The notes under the pieces: model-generated
What the model was told of the DNA's origin: nothing
What the model saw: only the letters and a program-made list of their open reading frames with translations
Databases searched by the model: none
Translations under genes and position numbers: made by a program
Assembly (NCBI GenBank): GCA_963783195.1
Contig: CAWAMV010000004.1
Location: 2,356,001-2,420,000 of the forward strand
Source of the DNA: Croceibacterium_B sp963783195
GTDB lineage: Bacteria; Pseudomonadota; Alphaproteobacteria; Sphingomonadales; Sphingomonadaceae
Direction of reading: 5' to 3'
DNA: 64,000 nucleotides
Shown here: positions 25,726-33,694 of the stretch, piece by piece
How the letters are laid out: each line of letters begins with the position of its first letter
Numbering within the stretch: position 1 is the stretch's first letter

Positions 25726-26589
25726 TCAGATGAGGGCGAATTCGAGATCGACCGTCCGGTATGGGCGGTCGATCTCGTCTCCGTTGGGCGCCTTGCCGGC
25801 AGGCTGTTCGACAAAGTCCAGCAGCAGCCCCTCGCGTGTGCCGAAGACGGGGTCGGTGTCCAGGGACTTCGAACTCCCGTCGAAGACATGCGTGACGAGG
25901 GACGGATGCCCCTCGGCCTCGACCTTGAAGTGAATGTGCGCCGGGCGCACGGGCGAAATCGCCGTGCGGCCGACCAGCTGGCCGACGGGGCCGTCTGTCG
26001 GAATCGAGTAATCTACCGGGACGACGGTGCGGAACATGTAGCTGCCGTCGTCGCGAGTCCGGATCCTGGCCCGGTAATGCGGGTCGCAGCCGGGATCCAT
26101 CTGCGCCTCGTAAATCCCGCCCGCATCGTTCTGCCACACGTCGATCAGCGCGTCGGCGATCGGCTCGCCGGAGAGAGTGACGACCCTGCCCGAAACGATC
26201 AGTGGCGTGCCGTCCTCGTCCTGCACTCCCGGCAGGCGATTGCCGAAGCCGATCTGCGGGGAGTTCTCGATGTAGAACGGGCCGAGCAGGGTGTTCTGGG
26301 TGGCCTCGCCCGGCTTGTCGTCATGCATCAGTTCGAGCAGCATCGACAAGCCGGTCACATCCGACAGCAGGATGAACTCCTTGCGTTTCTCGTCGCTGAT
26401 CTGGCCGGTGCGGGAGAGCCATTCGGTCGCCTCGTACCATTCGCCGGGGGCCAGCTCGTTCTCGCGCGCGAAGGCGTGGAGATGTCTGACGAGCAATTCC
26501 ATCAGCTGCGCCGTCCGCCTGTCCTGCGCCCGCTCCTTCCAGCGCGTTGCGGCAAGGTCGGTGATGGTATCGAGCGTTGCGTGCGGCAT
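25726..26589 (-). CDS. Intradiol ring-cleavage dioxygenase (catechol/hydroxyquinol type)
   Basis: This 287-residue non-heme Fe(III) dioxygenase opens catechol or hydroxyquinol rings between the two hydroxyls. The N-terminal dimerisation helices (WLSRTGQISDEKRKEFILLSD) are followed by the catalytic fold. GPFYIEN supplies one Tyr ligand region, DVWQNDAGGIYE and YRARIRTRDDGSYMFRTVVP the core, and RPAHIHFKV near residue 225 the two His ligands. The extended N-terminus and length favour the hydroxyquinol/catechol 1,2-dioxygenase group over protocatechuate 3,4-dioxygenase. The gene follows a FAH-family gene at 85 bases on the same strand, which suggests an aromatic catabolic pair. Confidence 0.87.
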   Translation of the reverse strand: MPHATLDTITDLAATRWKERAQDRRTAQLMELLVRHLHAFARENELAPGEWYEATEWLSRTGQISDEKRKEFILLSDVTGLSMLLELMHDDKPGEATQNTLLGPFYIENSPQIGFGNRLPGVQDEDGTPLIVSGRVVTLSGEPIADALIDVWQNDAGGIYEAQMDPGCDPHYRARIRTRDDGSYMFRTVVPVDYSIPTDGPVGQLVGRTAISPVRPAHIHFKVEAEGHPSLVTHVFDGSSKSLDTDPVFGTREGLLLDFVEQPAGKAPNGDEIDRPYRTVDLEFALI

Positions 26590-26674
26590 TTGCCTGTTCC
26601 TCTCCCTCGCGGCGAATCGCCGCCTCGCGACAGGTTCCGCCGTCTTATTGCGCTTGGCAAGAACCTCCCGGAGA

Positions 26675-27508
26675 TTACCGGCTGGCGGGAGCGACAACGC
26701 GGTTCTCGATCGCCCCGATACCGTCGATCTCGCAGCGCACTACGTCGCCCGGCTGCAGGAACCGGGGCGGGTCCATTCCCGCGCCGACGCCCTCGGGCGT
26801 GCCGGTGGCGATGAGGTCGCCGGGCTCGAGGGTGAAGGCGGTCGAGAGATATTCGATCTGCTGCGCTACGGTGTGGATCATGTTGTCGGTATTGCTTTGC
26901 TGCCGCACCTCGCCGTTGACGAGGCAGCGCAGGGGCAGCTTCTGCGGGTCGGGAATCTCGTCGGCGGTGACGATCCAGGGGCCGACCGGGCCGTGGGTAT
27001 CGAAGCTCTTGCCCATGGTGAAGGTGGGAGAATGCTTCTGCCAGTCGCGGGCCGAGACATCGTTCGCCACCAGGTAGCCGAAGACGCAATGAAGCGCTTC
27101 ATCGGCCGTTGAACACTTGACTGTTCGGCCGATGACCACGCCGAGCTCGACTTCGTAGTCGACCGCCTCCGAAACGCCGGGGTCGATCGGGTCGAACGGA
27201 CCTGTGATGCAGGTCGTCTGCTTGTTGAACCAGTACTGCCTGGGCGGCGGCCCGTCGCGGCCCATCTCGGCGTTGTGCTTGGCGTAGTTCATGCCGATGG
27301 CGAGGTACTTGCCGGGCCGGAGCGGCGCGAGCAGGCGGGCATTGGCGAGCGGAACGCGCCGGGGAATGCCCCCCGCGCGATCGCGGATCGCCTCTGCGCC
27401 GAGCTCGATGAGCGCCAGCATGTCGGGTTCGCCGAGCGGGATGAGCTGGTCCCCCTCGACCACGCCGGTGTCGATCCTCCCGTCCCATTCGAACCGTGCC
27501 AGCTTCAT
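26675..27508 (-). CDS. Fumarylacetoacetate hydrolase family protein
   Basis: This 277-residue FAH-fold enzyme of the metal-dependent hydrolase/decarboxylase group has GMNYAKHNAEMG near residue 72. The acidic metal ligands lie in YEVELGVVIGR near 118-128 and in ANDVSARDWQ near 149. TGTPEGVGAG near 238 is the family signature. Members hydrolyse acylpyruvates or act as oxaloacetate or oxalocrotonate decarboxylases. The exact substrate is not determinable. The neighbouring ring-cleavage dioxygenase suggests a role in breaking down the cleavage product. AGGAG stands seven bases before the ATG. Confidence 0.87.
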   Translation of the reverse strand: MKLARFEWDGRIDTGVVEGDQLIPLGEPDMLALIELGAEAIRDRAGGIPRRVPLANARLLAPLRPGKYLAIGMNYAKHNAEMGRDGPPPRQYWFNKQTTCITGPFDPIDPGVSEAVDYEVELGVVIGRTVKCSTADEALHCVFGYLVANDVSARDWQKHSPTFTMGKSFDTHGPVGPWIVTADEIPDPQKLPLRCLVNGEVRQQSNTDNMIHTVAQQIEYLSTAFTLEPGDLIATGTPEGVGAGMDPPRFLQPGDVVRCEIDGIGAIENRVVAPASR

Positions 27509-27591
27509 TGCGCCTCTCCTGCAAAAACCAGTTTCCTACACGAACCAGATAGGTTCACCCGCACCGCATCCGACAACCAAAGGTGATTCGC

Positions 27592-28002
27592 ATGCTGATC
27601 GACAGCCTCCTGGGGCCCCTCGCCTCTATCATCGACAAGGTCGTGCCCGACAAGGCCGCGCGCGAAAAGGCCAAGCTGGAACTGATCCGGCTGGAAGGTT
27701 CGCAGGAGCTCGAACGGCTGCAGGCGCAGATGTCGGCCATCGTCGCCGAAGCCAATTCCGCCGACCCCTGGACCAGCCGCGCCCGGCCGAGCTTCCTCTA
27801 CGTGATGTACACGATGATCCTGTTCGCGCTGCCGATGGGCGTGCTGTCCGCCTTCGACCCGCAGAGTGCGAAGAACATCGGCACGGGCATGACCGGCTAC
27901 CTGCGCGGCCTGCCCGACGAGCTCTACGCGCTCTTCGGCACCGGCTACCTCGGCTACACCGCCGCGCGGCAGTGGGGGAAGGTCAAAGGGGTGGAGCGGT
28001 AG
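27592..28002 (+). CDS. GTA/phage-type 3TM holin
   Basis: This 136-residue protein matches the 3TM holin family (Pfam GTA_holin_3TM). An N-terminal amphipathic/coil part contains VVPDKAAREKAKLELIRLE, followed by RARPSFLYVMYTMILFALP, a hydrophobic segment, and a C-terminal GTGYLGYTAARQWGKVKG. In gene transfer agents and prophages such proteins permeabilise the inner membrane. No capsid, tail, terminase or endolysin gene is near, so it is an orphan. The ATG with AAAGG upstream is chosen over an in-frame GTG three codons earlier. Confidence 0.85.
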   Translation: MLIDSLLGPLASIIDKVVPDKAAREKAKLELIRLEGSQELERLQAQMSAIVAEANSADPWTSRARPSFLYVMYTMILFALPMGVLSAFDPQSAKNIGTGMTGYLRGLPDELYALFGTGYLGYTAARQWGKVKGVER

Positions 28003-28083
28003 GGCCGACCGTCCATCCGGGATGCGCCTGGCGCGAGTCGCGAGCGGGCGGCAAATCGCGCAGGTATGTGCCGCTGCCGGCAA

Positions 28084-28425
28084 TCAATCGTCGGCACGCC
28101 CCCGATCGGGGTTCTCGCTGCCCGCACGCGTCTCGCCACCCGAGCTGCGCGAAGTGGGCGCCTGATGGGCGGATGCGCCGGCATAACTTCCATAGATGAT
28201 CGTGTGCGGCTCCGTATTGCCACGTGCGGGCAGCGCTTCGGGCGAGATCTTGCGCAGGTTCCGGATGTCGTTCGCGAATTGCGCAACCTGGTCGAAATGG
28301 TTCGCGCGGGTCGCACCGGCGTCCGACGAACTGGCCTTCATGAGCTCGACCTGGTGAGCGTGCAGCAGCTCGTTGAGGTCCTTTGCGCTCGCGGGCGGGC
28401 CTGCCACCTTCCGGCTCCCGCTCAC
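28084..28425 (-). CDS. Hypothetical protein, coupled to the gene upstream
   Basis: I do not recognise this 113-residue protein. It has a helical N-terminal half (AKDLNELLHAHQVELMKASS ... NHFDQVAQFANDIRNLRKIS) and a disordered, Ser/Gly/Arg-rich tail. There is no signal peptide or membrane helix. The GTG start overlaps the preceding gene's stop by four bases, so the two are translationally coupled and share the conserved 5' leader at 28647-28691. Codon use is like that of neighbours, which supports a real gene. Confidence 0.6.
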   Translation of the reverse strand: MSGSRKVAGPPASAKDLNELLHAHQVELMKASSSDAGATRANHFDQVAQFANDIRNLRKISPEALPARGNTEPHTIIYGSYAGASAHQAPTSRSSGGETRAGSENPDRGRADD

Positions 28426-28646
28426 GCTCCATCTCCAAGCAATTCCTGTTCGAGCTTGGCCATTCGGCGGGCCTGGGAAATTGCATCGGTCAGAGTGGTG
28501 TAACGGTACCCGCCGACCGAATAGGTCTCGCTCATGTGGCGGACCACCCCGAGCGACGCGGCAAGTTCGTCAGGGGCGACGCTGCCGCCTTCGTTCTCCC
28601 ACGACTGGGCCTTGGCTTCGCTTGTATTTGATGGGGATGAGGACAT
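28422..28646 (-). CDS. Small hypothetical protein, first gene after leader element A
   Basis: This 74-residue protein of unknown function reads MSSSPSNTSEAKAQSWENEG and then an alpha-helical stretch (APDELAASLGVVRHMSETY, TDAISQARRMAKLEQELLG). No known domain, signal peptide or membrane segment. The ATG is preceded by AAGGGAGC, a Shine-Dalgarno that lies inside the hairpin of the conserved leader. The gene is therefore a candidate for structured-leader control. It forms a two-gene unit with the coupled gene after it. Confidence 0.65.
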   Translation of the reverse strand: MSSSPSNTSEAKAQSWENEGGSVAPDELAASLGVVRHMSETYSVGGYRYTTLTDAISQARRMAKLEQELLGDGA

Positions 28647-28691
28647 GGCGGCGCTCCCTTGCTGCAAGCGGGAGCGCACAGTCTCTCAGTC
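28647..28691 (-). promoter_or_regulatory. Conserved 5' leader element, copy A
   Basis: On the minus strand, GACTGAGAGAC is followed by TGTGCGCTCCCGCT. The arm GCGCTCCC pairs perfectly with GGGAGCGC 11 bases later, enclosing the GGGAG Shine-Dalgarno of the downstream gene. The first 25 bases are identical to copy C (34652). Four copies are found in the window (A here, B 30091, D 34462, C 34652), each 38-49 bases before a start codon. It is probably an RNA element controlling translation initiation; see findings. Confidence 0.7.
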
Positions 28692-28792
28692 GAGGGCGCT
28701 CACAAACCGGGAAGCCGCTTCGATGCCCCTGAAATGGGGTGTTGAGTGCATATTGCAAGCAGACGGGCCGACCCTGTCGGGGCCGAACGGCG

Positions 28793-29809
28793 TTACTCCT
28801 CGCGGATGACGCTGACCCTGGTGCCGGGCCCCGCGTCGTGCGTCGAGACGGTGGCACCGAGGTGCCTCGCGAGGGCATCGACGATGCCTGTCCCAAGACC
28901 CGGCGCTGTCGGTTCGTCGCTCGCGGCGATACCCACGCCATCATCGGCGACCATCAAGGCGAAGCCCGATCGCTCACCCTTGTAGTCGACGGTGATGTGG
29001 CCCGCCTTGTCCCGGTCGGGAAAGGCGTGCTTCAATGCGTTGATCACAAGCTCGGTGACGATCAGGCCGAGACTGGTCGAGACGTTGGCCGTGGCCGAGC
29101 TGTCGTCGGTCGTAGCGGTCAGCGTGACTTTTCCCTCCTCATCGATCATCGATGCCCCGATGCTGTCGCACAGGCTCTCGAAATACTGGCGCAACTGAAC
29201 CCTGTCTTCGCTCGATACTGCGAGTTGCCTCTGCAAGGTGGCGATCGAAAGGACCCGGCGCTGGGCGTTGCGCAGATGCAGGCGCGTTTCTTCGGATTGA
29301 ACACGGCGGGCGCTCTGCATGAGGACGCTGGCGATGATTTGCAGGCTGTTGGCGACCCGATGCTGCAATTCGAGCAGCAGGACCTGCTTTTCCTTGATAA
29401 GGTCGTCCTTCAACCGCTCCGCCAGGCGCGCCGAGGTGACGTCGCTGATCGTGAGCAGTATCAATGCGGCATCGTCGACATAATCGAGCAGATGGGCATT
29501 GAGGACGAGACAAGCCCTGTCATGGCCCGGGCGAACGAGATCCATCTCGTAGGATTCTACGTGCGCTGTTCCGGCAAAGGTCGACCGCAGAAGCGATCGC
29601 AATTGCGGTACATTCCACTCACCCTCGCCGAGATTGGCCAATTCGCATCCGGCCACCTCGTCAGGCAAGAACCCGAACGTGTCGCAGAAGGATTGGCTCG
29701 CACCGGTAACACGTGACTCTGCGTCGAGAAGCAGCACCGGCGCGCGGGAGGAATGGATCAGCGCAAGCGCGAGGCTTTCTGCTCCCGTGCGCGATAGAGG
29801 CTTTGTCAT
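28793..29809 (-). CDS. Sensor histidine kinase, HisKA_2/HWE type with PAS domain
   Basis: This 338-residue soluble kinase has an N-terminal PAS-like domain (VLLLDAESRVTGASQSFCDTFGFLPDEVAG) from residue 20 to about 130. A HisKA_2 phospho-acceptor box follows (LLLELQHRVANSLQIIASVL, His near residue 150). The ATPase part has GLIVTELVINALKHAF and VADDGVGI. Kinases of this class often feed the PhyR/EcfG general stress response in alphaproteobacteria, but the partner is not in the window. It lies upstream of the two small genes on the same strand. About 280 bases of apparently gene-free DNA separate it from leader element B. Confidence 0.88.
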   Translation of the reverse strand: MTKPLSRTGAESLALALIHSSRAPVLLLDAESRVTGASQSFCDTFGFLPDEVAGCELANLGEGEWNVPQLRSLLRSTFAGTAHVESYEMDLVRPGHDRACLVLNAHLLDYVDDAALILLTISDVTSARLAERLKDDLIKEKQVLLLELQHRVANSLQIIASVLMQSARRVQSEETRLHLRNAQRRVLSIATLQRQLAVSSEDRVQLRQYFESLCDSIGASMIDEEGKVTLTATTDDSSATANVSTSLGLIVTELVINALKHAFPDRDKAGHITVDYKGERSGFALMVADDGVGIAASDEPTAPGLGTGIVDALARHLGATVSTHDAGPGTRVSVIREE

Positions 29810-30090
29810 GAAAGGCGCCTTTGGTAGCCGCCAGGCGCGCGTTGGTGCAAGCCGATCCGGTTCAGGTCATTGGTACGGGGCGGCGGTGGGGCAGCATCCA
29901 TCCAGCAAACGACATACAAGACCCCGGACAACTGCGCTATCACCTTGCCGGGGCTGTTTAACAATGGACGGGCAACCGACTGGAAGTCACCTCTGGATCC
30001 GTCCGTTCGCTGCCGCGCACTTCATTGTATCCGCTTTGCCAAATCCCCATATAACAGGCATCGGCTCGACATCTTCTCGTAAGCGTCGCC

Positions 30091-30134
30091 GACTGAGAGA
30101 CAATCGAGCTCCCGCTTACAACGGGAGTTGTTCC
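30091..30134 (+). promoter_or_regulatory. Conserved 5' leader element, copy B
   Basis: GACTGAGAGAC lies at 30091-30101. After a divergent spacer, CTCCCG (30109-30114) pairs with CGGGAG (30122-30127) across a 7-base loop, sequestering the Shine-Dalgarno of the lipoprotein gene. A possible preceding stem, TCGGC...GCCGA, lies directly before the box. No GGAAC promoter is visible upstream, unlike copies C and D. Confidence 0.65.
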
Positions 30135-30584
30135 ATGTCCTGCCTCACCATCGAAAAGCCCTTCCTCTCCATTTCGCATTCCTCTGCATCCTTCAGGAAC
30201 GCCATTGGCGCAGCGCTTGTACTGTGCATGCCGCTGTCGCTGGGAGCGTGTGCCACCGACAATGCGCCGCGAGACGCCGGCGAACGCCTGTCGGACCGGG
30301 GAAACCAGATCGGCGCCTACGGAACGTCATGGTCTGCAGGCCAGAAGAACGTTCGCAGCGGCGAGAAGTCAATCGTGACGAGCACTCGCGATCTCGCTGA
30401 TGGCGAACGGGACCTCGCAAAGGCGCGCAAGGACCTCGAAAGAGCAGAGCAGCAGATCAGCGATGCGGCTGCCGCGCGGACCGCCGCGCAAAAACAGGTT
30501 GCCGACGGGCAACTGGAAATGACACGAGCTGAGGCGGATTACGCCGCGACAAGGGCTGGTCCCTCTGCGGTCGGTCCCAGGTAA
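30135..30584 (+). CDS. Putative lipoprotein with helical coiled-coil domain
   Basis: This 149-residue precursor has a signal sequence with lipobox LGAC near residues 36-39. The start adds an unusually long hydrophilic N-region before the hydrophobic core (AIGAALVLCMPLSLGAC). The mature part is a charged helix with heptad-like repeats (DLADGERDLAKARKDLERAE, AAARTAAQKQVADGQLEMTR), likely a coiled coil in the periplasm. No catalytic motif. The start is the ATG after leader element B, with GGGAG eight bases upstream. Family unknown. Confidence 0.7.
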   Translation: MSCLTIEKPFLSISHSSASFRNAIGAALVLCMPLSLGACATDNAPRDAGERLSDRGNQIGAYGTSWSAGQKNVRSGEKSIVTSTRDLADGERDLAKARKDLERAEQQISDAAAARTAAQKQVADGQLEMTRAEADYAATRAGPSAVGPR

Positions 30585-30666
30585 CTGCCCCTTGCGACGG
30601 AGGGACACGGCCTCTCACCGGAATCGGCGATAAGCGATCTCCGACGCAAGGCCCGCGAACGCTCGT

Positions 30667-30942
30667 TTGCAATCAGTCCGCTTTTTTCAGCAAGTGACGA
30701 AAGCGGACTCTTTCTCAAGACGCGCGCGTTCGCTGAGCCCGCAGGTCGCGCAGCAGTTCGGGTTGACGGCGCGCGAGTGTGACATTGCAGAGATGCTGCT
30801 CTGCGGCCACTCGACGGCATCCGCCGCGAGGACGCTCGGCATCAGCGAGAACACCGCAAAGGTGCATCTCCAGGCAGTCCTTCGAAAGACCCGAACGAGC
30901 CGGCAGGTCGAACTGGTTCAGCTTCTGGACGATCTTTCCTGA
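30667..30942 (+). CDS. LuxR-type HTH protein, domain only
   Basis: This 91-residue protein is essentially a LuxR/FixJ-type DNA-binding domain: FGLTARECDIAEMLLCGHST, ISENTAKVHLQAVLRKT and a C-terminal VELVQLL. There is no receiver or sensor domain ahead of it. An upstream in-frame stop at 30631 rules out a longer form, so it is either a free-standing HTH regulator or the remnant of a longer LuxR gene. The TTG start has no Shine-Dalgarno; a GTG nine codons later is an alternative. Confidence 0.65.
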   Translation: MQSVRFFQQVTKADSFSRRARSLSPQVAQQFGLTARECDIAEMLLCGHSTASAARTLGISENTAKVHLQAVLRKTRTSRQVELVQLLDDLS

Positions 30943-31021
30943 AGCTTTTCGAGGCTCGGTTCCGGTCGCCGGTGCCGGCCAGCGACCTTGCCTCCCCGCC
31001 GCCGCGCGCTAAAGCCGGCCC

Positions 31022-31456
31022 ATGACCCAGACCGTCTATGTCCTCAACGGCCCCAACCTGAACCTGCTCGGCATCCGCCAGCCGGAGATCTACGGCACGA
31101 CCACGCTCGACGATATCGCGGGGATGCTGGAGGACCGCGGGCGCGAACTGGGGCTGGAGATCGACATGCGCCAGTCGAACCACGAGGGGCACCTGATCGA
31201 CTGGCTGCACGAGGCCAATGCGGAAGCGGCCAAGGCCGTCCTGCTCAATGCCGGCGCCTATACGCACACCTCGATCGCGCTGCTCGATGCGATCAAGTCC
31301 ATCACGGTGCCGGTGATCGAGGTTCACCTGTCGGACCCCGAAACGCGCGAGGCCTTCCGCCACGTTTCCTATGTCGGCATGGGGGCGATCGACGTGGTCA
31401 AGGGACTCGGCGCGCAAAGCTACCTCGTGGCGCTGGAGAAGGCGGCAAACCTGTAG
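31022..31456 (+). CDS. aroQ: Type II 3-dehydroquinate dehydratase
   Basis: This 144-residue dodecameric type II dehydroquinase of the shikimate pathway converts 3-dehydroquinate to 3-dehydroshikimate. Motifs are NGPNLNLLGIRQPEIYG with the catalytic Tyr near residue 24, RQSNHEGHLIDWLHEA, NAGAYTHTSIALLDAI with the catalytic His, and EVHLSDP. The length is typical. It is followed after 64 bases by accB-accC in the same direction, a linkage widespread in proteobacteria. Confidence 0.95.
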   Translation: MTQTVYVLNGPNLNLLGIRQPEIYGTTTLDDIAGMLEDRGRELGLEIDMRQSNHEGHLIDWLHEANAEAAKAVLLNAGAYTHTSIALLDAIKSITVPVIEVHLSDPETREAFRHVSYVGMGAIDVVKGLGAQSYLVALEKAANL

Positions 31457-31520
31457 CGCCCCCTTGCCCTTCGCGCGCGGCTTGCCCATAGGCGGCGCCT
31501 TGAACAGACAAGAGGCGCAA

Positions 31521-32030
31521 ATGGCCGAAACCAAGGGCGCATCGGGGCGCAAGTCCGGGATGACCATCGACACCAAGCTCGTCCGCCAGCTGGCGGATGT
31601 CCTGGCCGACACCGGCCTGACCGAAATCGAAGTGGAGGAAGGCGGCAGCCGCATCCGCGTGTCGCGCGCGGTGCAGGCCGCTCCGGCCGCCATACAGCAC
31701 GTCGCCGCGCCGGTGGCCGCATCGGCCGCTGCCTCGGCCGCTGCGCCCGCTCCCGCGGCTCCTGCCGCTGCCGAAGCGGCGCCGGCGGCCGACACGGCCA
31801 ACGCGATCAAGTCGCCGATGGTCGGCACGGTCTACCTCTCGCCCGAACCGGGCGCCGACGAATTCGTCAAGGTGGGCGACCAGGTGAAAGCGGGCGACAC
31901 CCTGCTGATCGTCGAGGCGATGAAGGTGATGAACCCGATCACCGCCGCCAGCGCCGGCACGGTCAAGGCCCTGCTGGTCGAGAGCGGTCAGCCGGTGGAG
32001 TATGACCAGCCCCTGATCGTGGTAGCCTGA
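31521..32030 (+). CDS. accB: Acetyl-CoA carboxylase biotin carboxyl carrier protein
   Basis: This 169-residue BCCP carries the biotin that shuttles carboxyl groups between biotin carboxylase and carboxyltransferase. The N-terminal region (LVRQLADVLADTGLTEIEVE) is followed by an Ala/Pro-rich flexible linker (residues about 55-95) and the biotinyl domain. The biotinyl Lys is in EAMKVMNPI near residue 135. The ATG after AGAGGCGCAA gives MAETKGASG; a longer in-frame reading crosses aroQ and is rejected. The stop codon overlaps the accC start by one base. Confidence 0.95.
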   Translation: MAETKGASGRKSGMTIDTKLVRQLADVLADTGLTEIEVEEGGSRIRVSRAVQAAPAAIQHVAAPVAASAAASAAAPAPAAPAAAEAAPAADTANAIKSPMVGTVYLSPEPGADEFVKVGDQVKAGDTLLIVEAMKVMNPITAASAGTVKALLVESGQPVEYDQPLIVVA

Positions 32031-33391
32031 TGGCCATCAAGCGGATCCTGATCGCCAACCGGGGCGAAATCGCGCTCCGCATCCATCGTGCAGCGCACGA
32101 GATGGGCATCGAGACGGTCGCGGTGCACTCGACTGCCGATGCCGACGCGATGCACGTGCGGCTGGCGGACCACGCGATCTGCATCGGCCCGCCGCCGGCC
32201 AAGGACAGTTACCTCAACGTCGCGGCCATCATCTCGGCAGCGGAAATCGCCCATGCCGACGCGATCCACCCCGGCTACGGCTTTCTCAGCGAGAACGCCC
32301 AGTTCGCCGAGATCGTCGAGGCGCACGACATCGTGTGGATCGGCCCCAAGCCCGAACACATCCGCACGATGGGCGACAAGGTCGAAGCCAAGCGCACCGC
32401 AGGTGCCCTCGGCCTGCCGCTGGTGCCCGGCAGCGAAGGCGCGGTGAGCGACCCGGCAGAAGCGGCCGGCATCGCGGACGAAATCGGTTACCCGGTCATC
32501 ATCAAGGCCGCATCGGGCGGCGGCGGGCGCGGGATGAAGGTGTGCGAAAGCGCCGACCAGCTCGAAACGCTGATGAAACAGGCCGGCAACGAGGCCAAGG
32601 CCGCCTTCGGCGACGACACGGTCTATATCGAGAAGTACCTCGGCAACCCGCGCCACATCGAGTTCCAGGTCTTTGGCGACGGCAACGGCAACGCCATACA
32701 TCTGGGCGAGCGCGACTGCAGCTTGCAGCGGCGCCACCAGAAGGTGCTGGAAGAGGCCCCCTCCCCCGTCATCACGCCCGAAGAGCGCGCGCGGATGGGC
32801 GGGATCGTCGCCAATGCGATGGCCGACATGGGCTATCGCGGCGCCGGGACGATCGAGTTCCTGTGGGAGAACGGCGAGTTCTACTTCATCGAGATGAACA
32901 CCCGCCTGCAGGTGGAGCATCCGGTGACCGAGGCGATCACCGGGCTCGACCTGGTGCGCGAACAGATCCGCATCGCCGACGGCAAGCCGCTCTCGGTCAC
33001 GCAGGACGAAATCGAGTTCAAGGGCCACGCGATCGAGTGCCGCATCAATGCGGAAGATCCCTGGACCTTCGCCCCCAGCCCCGGCCAGATCACGGCCTAC
33101 CACGCGGCGGGCGGCATGCACGTGCGCGTCGATAGCGGGCTCTACCAAGGCTATCGCATCCCGCCGTACTACAATTCCATGATTGCCAAGCTGATCGTCT
33201 ACGGCCGGACGCGGGAGGGCTGCATCATGCGCCTGAAGCGCGCGCTGGAGGAGATGGTGATCGAGGGGGTCAAGACCTCGATCCCCCTGCACTGCGCGTT
33301 GCTCGAGCAGCCTGACGTGCTGAGCGGGGATTACTCGATCAAGTGGCTCGAGGACTGGATGAAGGAGCGCGAGGGCGCGCAGTCCGCCTGA
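32030..33391 (+). CDS. accC: Acetyl-CoA carboxylase biotin carboxylase subunit
   Basis: This 453-residue biotin carboxylase performs ATP-dependent carboxylation of BCCP-biotin. N-terminal domain: IKRILIANRGEIALRI. ATP-grasp: KAASGGGGRGMKV near residue 160. Catalytic region: EMNTRLQVEHPVTE near 290. C-terminal domain: ECRINAEDP near 340. The length matches the family (about 447-455). Coupled to accB by the TGATG overlap. Confidence 0.96.
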   Translation: MAIKRILIANRGEIALRIHRAAHEMGIETVAVHSTADADAMHVRLADHAICIGPPPAKDSYLNVAAIISAAEIAHADAIHPGYGFLSENAQFAEIVEAHDIVWIGPKPEHIRTMGDKVEAKRTAGALGLPLVPGSEGAVSDPAEAAGIADEIGYPVIIKAASGGGGRGMKVCESADQLETLMKQAGNEAKAAFGDDTVYIEKYLGNPRHIEFQVFGDGNGNAIHLGERDCSLQRRHQKVLEEAPSPVITPEERARMGGIVANAMADMGYRGAGTIEFLWENGEFYFIEMNTRLQVEHPVTEAITGLDLVREQIRIADGKPLSVTQDEIEFKGHAIECRINAEDPWTFAPSPGQITAYHAAGGMHVRVDSGLYQGYRIPPYYNSMIAKLIVYGRTREGCIMRLKRALEEMVIEGVKTSIPLHCALLEQPDVLSGDYSIKWLEDWMKEREGAQSA

Positions 33392-33402
33392 CCGGCGGAA
33401 TT
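33383..33402 (+). terminator. Possible terminator at the accC 3' end
   Basis: TCCGCC and GGCGGA form a 6-bp stem that spans the accC stop codon and is followed by ATTT. The stem is short, so terminator activity is uncertain. Confidence 0.35.
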
Positions 33403-33472
33403 TCCGGCTCTTAACCTAAAACAACGCCATGGGCGCACGATGGGCCTAGCCTCCAGACCGGGGGCGAGTCGG

Positions 33473-33694
33473 ATGAAGTCACTGTGGCGATTTAGAAATT
33501 ACCGGCTGGTGGACTGCGATCCCGCGACCGGCGCCGTGCGCGACTGGCAATTCACGGACAGTTCGCCCCAGGAGGCGTTCACTATCATCCGGCGGCATTG
33601 CGGCGAGCGCCCGGTAGAACTGTTCGCGGACGAACGATCCGTCGCCAGGTTGCGGCTGGTCGGCGCCGGCTATTGGGAAATCTTTCCCTCATGA
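33473..33694 (+). CDS. Small hypothetical protein
   Basis: This 73-residue protein of unknown function has a basic start (MKSLWRFRNYRLVDCD) and a compact alpha/beta pattern (DWQFTDSSPQEAFTIIRRHC, VELFADERSVARLRLVGAG). No signal peptide or membrane segment. Codon use is native. An upstream in-frame ATG at 33440 is possible, but the internal ATG has a better spaced GGCGAG. Its 3' end overlaps the convergent Crp/Fnr gene by 25 bases. Confidence 0.55.
   Translation: MKSLWRFRNYRLVDCDPATGAVRDWQFTDSSPQEAFTIIRRHCGERPVELFADERSVARLRLVGAGYWEIFPS

Noticed and set aside
27592..28002. A prophage inferred from the holin
   Set aside because: No other phage gene and no att-like repeats were seen in the window.
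31988..33292. Minus-strand frame opposite accC
   Set aside because: Shadow of a highly conserved biotin carboxylase gene.
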